A stretch of 64,000 bases of DNA from Trebouxia sp. TZW2008. Lineage: Eukaryota; Chlorophyta; Trebouxiophyceae; Trebouxiales; Trebouxiaceae. Below are positions 59,101-64,000 of the stretch, in pieces (position 1 is the first letter of the stretch; each line of letters begins with the position of its first letter). The DNA is taken from assembly GCA_002118135.1 (NCBI GenBank), contig BDIU01000078.1, positions 6,638-70,637 of the forward strand. The letters are read 5' to 3'. The position numbers were made by a program, and so were the translations under genes. Below the pieces are notes generated by a model, which saw only the letters and a program-made list of their open reading frames with translations, had not been told where the DNA came from and ran no database searches.

Positions 59101-60519
59101 ACAGTCTGCAAAAGCAAGCAGAATTGTACAGGAGAGAAAATGCTGAGGGGTTTTGTTGACCTAAAGCTTTCTGCTGCTGCTCGAACGCTGCTTATTTTGC
59201 ATTGTGATGGTAAATTTGATTTGTTGGTGGTGCTGCAGGGAACAGCAGAGGAGCATATTCTGGATGTCAACTGTGTTTCTGCGATCTTACAAATGCATGA
59301 CTAAGGACTGCTGAGAATCCGGAGAAGCAACAAGTGTATCAGCACATCAAATGCTCAGGCTGCTCTCAGTGACTTGGAACACTCTGCTTCTTGAAAGACC
59401 CATATTTAGCAGTATGATGGCAAGTTTGGTGTAATGGTGCTGGTGCAGGGAACAGCAGAGGAGCATATGCTGGATGTCAACTATGCTGATCAGACTGTTT
59501 CTGCTTCTCAGAGTAGCAAACCCTCAGCTGCGGCACCACATGCATCAGCTGCACAAGCAATGCAAGGGTCACAGCAAGCAATGGTCCAGGCATCATCACA
59601 CGTTGATCAAACCCAAGCCCCAATGGCGATGCAGTCACAGACTGCAACATCGGAAGTGACAGCAGCAGCAGCAGCAGCAGCACAGGATGTTGCAGCTCAG
59701 ATTCAGTCTGATGCTTCACAGCTTGAAGCTCAGCGTGCTGATGCCATTGCACACCATGATGGTTCAAATTTGGACAGCACAGAGGCAGCACAGCATCTTG
59801 CAAGTTCAAACCAGTCAGGGGCTTCAAAGCTTGAAGCTCAGCATGCTGAGGCAAATGCACAGCATGATGGTTCAAACTGGTGTAGCGCAGAGGCAGCACA
59901 GCCTCTTGCAAGTCTGAATCAGCCAGATGCTTTACAGCTTGAAGCTCAGCATGCTGAGACCCCTGCACAGCATGCTGACTCAAGACAGCTGGCCAGCACA
60001 TGGGCAGCACAGCACGTTGCAACTTCGGATCAGCTGGCTGCTTCGCAACTTGAAGCCCAGCGTGCTGATACAATTACTCAGCATGATGGTGCTCAAACAA
60101 ACAGCATAGTGGCAGCACAGCAAAGCAGCAGGGTCAGCAGTGCTGCTCAGCATGCTGAGCCATTCGCACAGCATCGTGAGTCACAGCTGCCCAGCACAGG
60201 GGCAGCACAGCCAGGCAGCAGTGCTGCTCAGCATTCTGGGACAGTTGCACAGCATTATAAATCACAACTGGGCAGTGCAGAAACAGCACAGCATGCTGAT
60301 ACAGTTGCACAGCATGATGGCTCTCACTTGAATGGCATAGAGCCAGCGCAGCAAGGCAGCAGGGTAAGCAGTGCTGCTCAGGGGAGAGAAAGGAGTGAGG
60401 CTGCAAGACGTGGTGCACGCAACAGCCTGCTGCTGTCGCTGCATAGAGTGGCAGTTACAGAGCTAGCAGAGTACCAGGACTTGCCTCTTGCTGCAAGTAA
60501 GCGCCTTATGCATTTCTGA
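38121..60519 (+). CDS. F-box, CW zinc finger, SNF2 helicase and RING protein
   Basis: Homologue of Arabidopsis At3g54460, a predicted chromatin remodeller/ubiquitin ligase. Supported exons: 39019-39150, 39817-39960, 40863-41013 (F-box), 42573-42758, 43182-43326 (motif I GLGKT), 43934-44134, about 44597-44731 (CW: WVQCDLCNKW), 45500-45599 (second CW cysteines), 46343-46485, 47054-47183, 47295-47426, 48091-48261, 49397-49530 (GYDLVITTFTRLSADW), 50517-50617 (DEGH), 51499-51619 (TGTPTP), 52234-52362, 53005-53171, 53789-53956, 55202-55436 (RING), 56112-56237, 56688-56855 (IVFSQFW), 57820-58005 (GLDLSF, RAHRMGA), 59449-60519. Phases match except around the CW exon. The N-terminus (ATG 38121, MADHPQSHEQC) and the exons up to 39018 are uncertain. 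At least 1450 residues. The Ala/Gln/His-rich C-terminal tail is unusual. Nearly every intron carries copies of the neighbouring exon. Confidence 0.88.
39310..39780 (+). repeat. Tandem copies of the SNF2-gene exon at 39817
   Basis: Copies at about 39460-39547 and 39615-39760, with a further faint one at about 39310-39400, repeat the exon that encodes SLSSCFLELP and its Ser/Pro tail, at roughly 165-bp spacing. Confidence 0.75.
40210..40300 (+). repeat. Interspersed repeat family B, fragment
   Basis: Contains AGTAAGGACAGTGTGAAGTA and AAGGACAATTTTCTTGG, shared with longer copies at 42940-43100 (inverted) and 49140-49325. Confidence 0.5.
40595..40835 (+). repeat. Two decayed copies of the F-box exon, upstream
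   Basis: 40595-40690 and 40729-40835 each follow a TTGCAG-type acceptor and repeat the LEDLSDYIVSNILSQLSH part of the F-box. The copies then diverge and the second has a stop in the second codon. Confidence 0.85.
41100..41995 (+). repeat. Six or seven copies of the F-box exon 3' half
   Basis: Copies at about 41100-41190, 41216-41346, 41405-41485, 41540-41637, 41715-41814 and 41885-41991 repeat the segment for DLAAASSTCTALRAQALQAV and PGLKLHLYPHQ. Several end in CATCAG/GTCAG like the real exon end at 41013. A single frame through much of the array stays open from 41230 to 42048. Confidence 0.85.
42940..43100 (-). repeat. Interspersed repeat family B, inverted copy
   Basis: The minus strand reads TTTGTAAGGACACTCAATGT and so on, closely matching the plus-strand copy at 49140-49325 and the inverted copy at 57585-57735. 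Confidence 0.7.
43795..43865 (+). repeat. Decayed copy of the SNF2-gene exon at 43934
   Basis: GTGTGCGCAGTCCCATTTGG through GGGCGCAACCAA repeats the acceptor and start of the Ser-rich linker exon. Another echo of the exon end, with its donor, lies at 44240-44333. Confidence 0.75.
44761..44815 (+). repeat. Interspersed repeat family A, copy
   Basis: GGGGACAGGACTTAGGCCTC, ACACACCCAGCACATGTGCT and GGAATGTGTGATG. Confidence 0.5.
45630..46000 (+). repeat. About six decayed copies of the CW-exon 3' end
   Basis: Short copies of the PEDTTVVKAFAS segment (GTTGTCAAAGCCTTTGCAAG) recur at about 45640, 45690, 45785, 45855, 45910 and 45970, at 55-95 bp spacing. Confidence 0.7.
46030..46310 (+). repeat. 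Two copies of the SNF2-gene exon at 46343
   Basis: Copies at about 46036-46135 and 46160-46312 begin after a GCAG acceptor with ATTCTCCTGGCTATATACAG or a close variant. The second covers nearly the whole exon. Confidence 0.85.
46930..47036 (+). repeat. Decayed copy of the SNF2-gene exon at 47054
   Basis: TTCAGGCAACCCATGACGGT echoes the true acceptor and exon start, 60 bp upstream of it. Confidence 0.65.
47184..47241 (+). repeat. (GCTGT)n pentanucleotide microsatellite at a splice donor
   Basis: Ten near-perfect GCTGT units start five bases after the GT donor of the exon ending at 47183. Confidence 0.95.
48650..48715 (+). repeat. Interspersed repeat family C, copy
   Basis: ATGCTAGACAGGCTCAAGAG and GCCCAGCTAAGTAC. 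Related copies at 57250-57300 and 57310-57355; an inverted fragment at about 33392-33425. Confidence 0.55.
48888..48992. repeat. Imperfect inverted repeat with a palindromic core
   Basis: Arms of about 50 bp meet at the perfect core GCTACACTTCCAAGTGTAGC. Both arms contain GCTTGACAGCATTTG when read outside-in. Confidence 0.85.
49140..49325 (+). repeat. Interspersed repeat family B, long copy
   Basis: Contains three GTAAGGACA blocks, CTGCATTCTGACTGCAGTTG and AGGACAATTTGG...CTTGGGAACCAAAGCAG. It is the same element as 42940-43100 in the opposite orientation. Confidence 0.7.
49655..50060 (+). repeat. Tandem copies of the RLSADW exon end with TTC tracts
   Basis: Copies at about 49665-49716, 49845-49889 and 49995-50046, plus a decayed one at 50180-50225, repeat the CTCAGCGCTGACTGGATGCA through CCCCTCACTCAGGTCCTG segment. 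Each is followed or preceded by (TTC)n-rich tracts. Confidence 0.85.
50695..50755 (-). repeat. Interspersed repeat family A, inverted copy
   Basis: The minus strand reads CAGCCTGACAAGATAAGACT, TGGGCCACACACAGCTAG and CACATGTGCTGGG, in line with the plus-oriented copies. Confidence 0.6.
50890..51445 (+). repeat. Four decayed copies of the TGTPTP (motif III) exon
   Basis: Copies at about 50892-50960, 51004-51065, 51230-51340 and 51395-51450. The third is nearly full length (GCGGTGGGTGATGTCAGGGA) but has indels. Confidence 0.85.
51640..51965 (+). repeat. CTGCC/CTGTG pentamer-rich intron
   Basis: Some 320 bp of imperfect CCTGC and GCTGT repeats following the donor of the TGTPTP exon, the third case of this pentamer class after a donor in the window. 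Confidence 0.9.
52053..52184 (+). repeat. Frameshifted copy of the exon at 52234
   Basis: About 90 percent alike over its whole length. One base is missing early (GTACAAAACCC versus GTGCAGAAGCCC) and the donor has become AAG/AT, so the copy cannot replace the real exon. Confidence 0.85.
52337..52738 (-). other. Antisense coding-like remnant in an SNF2-gene intron
   Basis: A minus-strand frame of about 130 codons (segments GVMGNTVQKLDKIQVSLS and TSYKKQMPAYFDNCHAK) reads like protein, overlapping the exon only at its end. A minus-strand frame in the monooxygenase intron at 23982-24239 has a faintly similar layout (TSYSKFLQQHISKSCHK), and both share GCAATTCTGTGACC. They may be remnants of a mobile element; I recognise no transposase. 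Confidence 0.3.
52812..52985 (+). repeat. Copy of the exon at 53005, ending in a stop
   Basis: The first ~105 nt match the real exon closely (VTKLDFAPEHACCYNELIEV), then the sequence departs and stops at 52985. If retained it would truncate the helicase after motif III. Confidence 0.85.
53240..53550 (+). repeat. Two further copies of the 53005 exon end
   Basis: Copies at about 53243-53337 and 53498-53548 contain SLLSVRNSKWGKEML-type sequence and a GTCAG donor. Confidence 0.85.
54000..54085 (+). repeat. Decayed copy of the exon ending at 53956
   Basis: Repeats GCTGACTGGGCCCCCTGGGTAC and the CTCRTAG/GTGAGA end with small indels. Confidence 0.85.
54095..55090 (+). repeat. Array of about seven RING-exon copies
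   Basis: Copies start near 54095, 54228, 54365, 54565, 54705, 54850 and 55028, typically with a (TTC)n-rich pyrimidine tract and CAG acceptor. The copy at 54365-54500 keeps every RING ligand (CQQC, PCTHLFCLNC, CPNC) and the acceptor phase of the real exon. The 54850 copy has one Cys changed to Tyr. The others are truncated. Confidence 0.88.
56440..56515 (+). repeat. Decayed copy of the exon at 56112
   Basis: GCATCTTCTCCGCTGTCTGCATTGAT and CCAAGCTGCCCTTC-CCGCAG echo the LLRRLIDIGAAPSCPSPQ exon. Confidence 0.75.
56915..57190 (+). repeat. Two copies of the helicase exon at 56688
   Basis: The copies at 56918-57028 and 57086-57189 each end in GTGGCCACCTTCCAG/GTGTGG like the real exon and differ by small deletions. 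Confidence 0.9.
57250..57355 (+). repeat. Interspersed repeat family C, two tandem copies
   Basis: TTCAAAACATATGCCAGACA and TTCAAAACACATGCTAGACA, about 60 bp apart; the same family as 48650-48715. Confidence 0.55.
57392..57463 (-). tRNA. tRNA-Pro (anticodon AGG)
   Basis: The 72-nt minus-strand sequence folds as a tRNA. The acceptor stem GGGCAAT pairs with ATTGCCC over 7 bp. The A-box region is TGGTCTAGTGGTATGATT. The anticodon stem CCCGC/GCGGG holds the loop TTAGGGT, giving anticodon AGG (proline, codon CCU). The T arm is TGGAG TTCAATT CTCCG. There is no intron and no encoded CCA. The gene lies antisense inside an intron of the SNF2-type gene, between the helicase exons at 56688-56855 and 57820-58005. 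Confidence 0.95.
57585..57735 (-). repeat. Interspersed repeat family B, inverted copy
   Basis: TTTGTCCTTGCATCAAAGTG, CTGCAGCCAGACTGCAGTGA and TTAGTGTCCTTTTCTCATAA match the layout of 42940-43100. Confidence 0.6.
58080..58995 (+). repeat. Five tandem copies of the helicase motif VI exon end
   Basis: Units of about 175-180 bp start near 58086, 58263, 58444, 58617 and 58785, with a short sixth at 58960. Each repeats the CAAGTCACGGCACGAGTTCA through GGTCATGAAG/GTACTG segment (TARAHRMGASQAVHVETLVMK). The true exon ends at 58005. Confidence 0.92.
59230..59300 (+). repeat. Copy of the start of the last SNF2-gene exon
   Basis: GCTGCAGGGAACAGCAGAGG through GATGTCAACTGTG duplicates the acceptor and first ~35 nt of the exon at 59449 (GTAEEH-LDVN). 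Confidence 0.8.
59690..60360 (+). repeat. Coding tandem repeats in the C-terminal tail
   Basis: Degenerate units of about 120 nt encode roughly 40 residues of the form SQLEAQRADAIAHHDGSN followed by STEAAQHLASSNQ. There are about five good units, then shorter AQHAEPFAQH-type units. The plus frame is open throughout. Confidence 0.85.
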
Positions 60520-61418
60520 TTTTACCTTGACTGTATTGTGCCTTATACAGTGTGCCATTCACCCTACTGACCAATCTGCTTTTGGCCAGGGTGCATTGCA
60601 TAATGAGGCATGCTTGTAGAATCTTGTCCAAAGCTATAACTATCTGTCATGCAGCATCATGTTGACATTCTCACCTACCTATATATAGGGCCAGTTCGGT
60701 CCAGTAGAAGAGTCTGCCTGCCTAGAAACAGTGTGTGCGATCAAGTATTGCATTGCCTGCCATTTTGATCGCCGGCTTGATGCACATGTCGTGTGCTTCT
60801 GCATGTAATGCTGTCTGATACAAGCTCAAACGATGCAGGCATTGAGGAGGAAGTGCATGGTGCAGTACCCAGCTTGGTCAACGAAGTGGATATGATGAGT
60901 TGAGCCATGAATCATCGATCACTGTTGCATCAAATGTACCAACAGCAGTTTCAGCCGATTAGTGCACAGTCAATCATGTGTCTTCTGTGTCTTTGTAGGT
61001 CTGTCTGCTCGATCGTTTGTTCTGACACAAACCCTTCTTCATTGTTTGATTTAGTTATAATGCTGTACAATTTGCCCTATACAGTGATTGTAGTAGTGCC
61101 ATAGATCACCACGTTTCAACTGCTTGCTGATGTCTTTTAGACAGGGACATACCTCTCACATTGCAGGCGATCCATGCAAGACAGGGTTGTTGACGTGACG
61201 TGTCATGTTGTGACAGTAGATGCTGGCCGTTCACGTGAACAGCAACCATGAGCTTCGATCACGAATTACAGAATCAGTCCGTATCAGTCCGCAAGCACAT
61301 CCTGCGCAATATCTGTGCAGCATCTGCTGTTTGAGCACAGGCTTGACCCAGTGTACAGAAGAAACACCAATCACACCCACAAAACAACCATTGTTGATAC
61401 AGTGCCACTTTGCTGAAC
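60520..61418. other. Convergent intergenic region
   Basis: 3' flanks of the SNF2-type gene (+) and the peroxidase (-). TGTAA on the plus strand at 60804-60808 and on the minus strand at 61266-61270 (about 150 nt past the peroxidase stop) are plausible poly(A) signals. No gene seen. Confidence 0.45.
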
Positions 61419-64000
61419 CTAGGCAGGTGCATGTTGACCAGGGTTGTTGACAGGCACTCCCAAATGCAGCAGCTTCTGGTAAGCAGCTGCAAAGTCCTCA
61501 AAGTACTTGTCCTGGTCCTCGGCGTACACCTCGACATACTTCCTGAAGCTCTTGTCTTGAATCAAAGACTGCAGCAAACAGTCAGCCCTGGGCCATTTGA
61601 CAGTCGACTGTGACAGTCAATTGTAACACAAGCCTCACAGAACAGAGCCTTGACATTGGGATCAGGGACATGGTCCAGAATGGGTCAAAGCAAGCACATG
61701 AATGGCTGCACATGCAGCAACTGAAAGCACTAAATTGTGAGCAAGCTTAGACCAGCAGTAGCTTTAGAACACGAGCAGATGCATATCGACCCATGAGCAA
61801 GCTGGACCAGCCTTAGCTTCTGACTATGTAGGACGCATATGCAACTCATAGCCGCCTCAAGGCTTGCAGCACAACTGCCCAGCAAGAACAAATAGATGCA
61901 GGAGCAGCCAAGACTTTGCAATTGATGTTGTGCATTTGCTCACCATGTCAGTAGGAAGCATCATGAGATTTCCTGAGGGGTCCTCAAACTGAGGAGGGCC
62001 ATTCCACTTCTTCTTCCTCCTGCAGAATCTTAGGCGTTCAAGCACAAAACTGCTGGTGGCAGCATACCATAGAGACAATCCACAGACAATGAGCAGGCTG
62101 CAGCTGGCAAATAACTCAACACAAAGATTCAGCATTGCAGTGCTGTGATTGCATGCAGACAGCTTGATTAATCACATTGAACGCATGCAGCTAGAAAGTC
62201 TTTGTTGCAGGACGCCCTTGCCTATGGCTGGCAAAGTAGACAGGGCAGGCAGGGCTGGAAAGGGAAAAGGGACTGACCACTTGGTGTTGAGCAGCTCCTG
62301 GAAGTAGAGGTTGGAGAAGGTGGTGGGGGCATTGGTCCAGGGGTTCACAAACCCACTGCGATCTGCGTGGCAACGTCCCAGAGAGTGAGCGCCTGCGTTG
62401 CAACAAAACCACTGTCAGCACAGCCTGTATCAAACCTTACAAATAGCATGACATGCTGTAAGATACCAGTGAGCAATTCTTGCGTCGCTTGTGCCTGCAT
62501 GCTCAGCGCAATGAGAAATAAGCAGCACCAGAGGTCAGCAAGGGTCAAGCTGCAAATTGCTTCATCACATCTTGCTCACTGAAGCGAGCACAGCAAAACC
62601 ATGAAGGGCAGCTTGAGCTTGTCTTGACTGCATAGAGTTCTCTGCGACGCCAGAGCAGCACATGCTACTCCAAACACATTACAGATATGCGCAAAGTACA
62701 GCATGTACAGTGCTTACCTGACCAGGCAGCCATCAACAGATTGTTGAATCTACTGTGTGCAAGTGTTGCAGAGGTGTGCGGAAGGGCAAAGCACATGAAG
62801 AGCCCACCTGACAAGGCAACAATCTCCTGGTCATTGAAGCCCATTCTGTAGAAGATATCCCGTATGTGGGGAGCGCCCTTGGCACCATCAGGCAGGCGGC
62901 CATCTTCAGGACAGGCAGCATGGTCAATCTTGTCACTCCTGCCGGGCTTCCAGTTGATCTCAGGACCTACAGGAAAAGAGCCAGCGCTGAGGGAAGATGT
63001 TGTGACCAAAAGTTGCTGAAACAGCAAGATGCTGCAAGATGCTGGATTGATGCTGCTCAGAACTTTGCCTATATTTGCATGCAAGCCAGACGGAGTTGCC
63101 AGCTGTAGAGGCAAAGCATGCTTGCAAGCTCAAACAGTCAAGAGTGTCAGCTGACGTGCATGTGCGCCCACAGCAACATGCTAGTGACGCTGAAAACTGC
63201 AGATCTGTCAAGTCATGCAAAAGGTTGCATATCAATCTTGACTGCAACAAGACATGGGGCGAATTGGGTCCTGCACCCCACAATGCAGCAGGTCAGAGAG
63301 ATTCCTCATGGTTGCCAATTCCAGTTTCAAGCCCATTCCAGCCAATTTCAGCAGCGTTTCTATTGCCATACTTGATGCAACATACCTCCAAGCTCTTCAA
63401 CTGCAACACAGCCAGCCAGTGTCCACAGGTCAGAGTAGCTGATCCAGGGATAGTCTCTCTTGATGGGCTCCAGCAGTTCACGTGCAATGTGCAGACCAGC
63501 ATTTGCTGAATGCTCTGCCTCTGGCCTAAACCTGCACAACAAGCATCTTGTGTGACCATTGAACTGTGCTGGAATATGTGATCTGCTAGCTGACACTTGC
63601 GGTGCTTTGCAAGAGCCTGCAAGATGGACATCTCTACGCGCCAAATTGCTATTGATGTGCAACATGGACAGACAGGTTGCATCCTGCAGCTACTAAGAGA
63701 GATTTTGTGCTTTTGACCGCAAGTGAGCTGCATTGGCAAACACCAAAGCCTCTCAAACAGCAATGCAAGAAGCGAACAGATGCCAGCAGACATGACAGGT
63801 GCAGTCAGACCTCATGGTTGCTCCGTTTGAGCCACCTGTACCATCTTCCTTGCTGTATGTTCCAGATGAGTGCCACGCCAGGCGCACAAGAAGAGGACCA
63901 TACGAGCCTGTTGCACCAACAGTACCCTGAGCATTTGTCAGGATTGTTGCTCTCTCAAAAGCACTGGTCACAGCAGTGCTACCTACCATCATCATAGTCC
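61419..64000 (-). CDS. Cytochrome c/ascorbate peroxidase-class haem peroxidase (5' partial)
   Basis: Class I haem peroxidase that reduces hydrogen peroxide. Minus-strand exons: 64000-63987 (partial), 63907-63811, 63531-63386, 62966-62808, 62392-62281, 62019-61944, 61568-61419 (stop at 61419-61421). All phases agree. Visible residues: distal pocket RLAWH (Arg, Trp, His) in [46 protein letters not shown], proximal His in [12 protein letters not shown], the KKWNGP tryptophan and LPTDM with the His-partner Asp, then [20 protein letters not shown] near the C-terminus. The sequence resembles fungal/algal cytochrome c peroxidases more than plant ascorbate peroxidases, by the [11 protein letters not shown] segment. 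The N-terminus (targeting peptide) lies beyond the right edge. Confidence 0.9.

Overview
The window is nuclear DNA from an intron-dense eukaryote, most likely a green alga (chlorophyte, perhaps a trebouxiophyte). Four things point there: genes in 5 to more than 20 short exons with GT-AG (and a few GC-AG) introns; the chlorophyte-type poly(A) signal TGTAA behind several genes; a plant-type CLASP; and an F-box + CW zinc finger + SNF2 + RING protein with the domain order of Arabidopsis At3g54460. No rRNA, CRISPR or bacterial-style operon is visible. All exon models below were read by eye from splice sites, reading phase and family similarity.

Layout. 730-1928 (+): leucine-rich, F-box-like gene, probably frameshifted. 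3110-19408 (+): a 23-exon CLASP microtubule-associated protein, about 1672 aa, in which every exon junction keeps phase. 20320-24455 (+): 7-exon FAD-dependent monooxygenase, about 419 aa. 25375 to about 30403 (+): DEDDh 3'-5' exonuclease with two N-terminal zinc knuckles. 31404 to about 36999 (-): PP2C phosphatase with a long N-terminus and a large insert. 38121-60519 (+): giant F-box/CW/SNF2/RING helicase gene with a tRNA-Pro(AGG) gene antisense in one intron. 61419 to the right edge (-): haem peroxidase of the cytochrome c/ascorbate peroxidase class, lacking its 5' end here. The PP2C and SNF2 genes diverge from a shared upstream region near 37000-38120; the SNF2 and peroxidase genes converge near 60520-61418.

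The most unusual property is the content of the introns. Nearly every large intron in all five multi-exon genes holds one to nine decayed tandem copies of the neighbouring exon, usually its 3' part plus the splice donor and often an acceptor and pyrimidine tract. Most copies are broken by stops or frameshifts. Some keep reading frame and splice sites, including three 72-nt phase-symmetric cassettes in CLASP and a second RING motif with all its ligands in the SNF2 gene. Pentanucleotide microsatellites, a 63-bp minisatellite, perfect hairpins and at least three interspersed repeat families fill the rest. I read the locus as one with continuing local exon-segment duplication, which could make introns, cassette exons or pseudo-exons.
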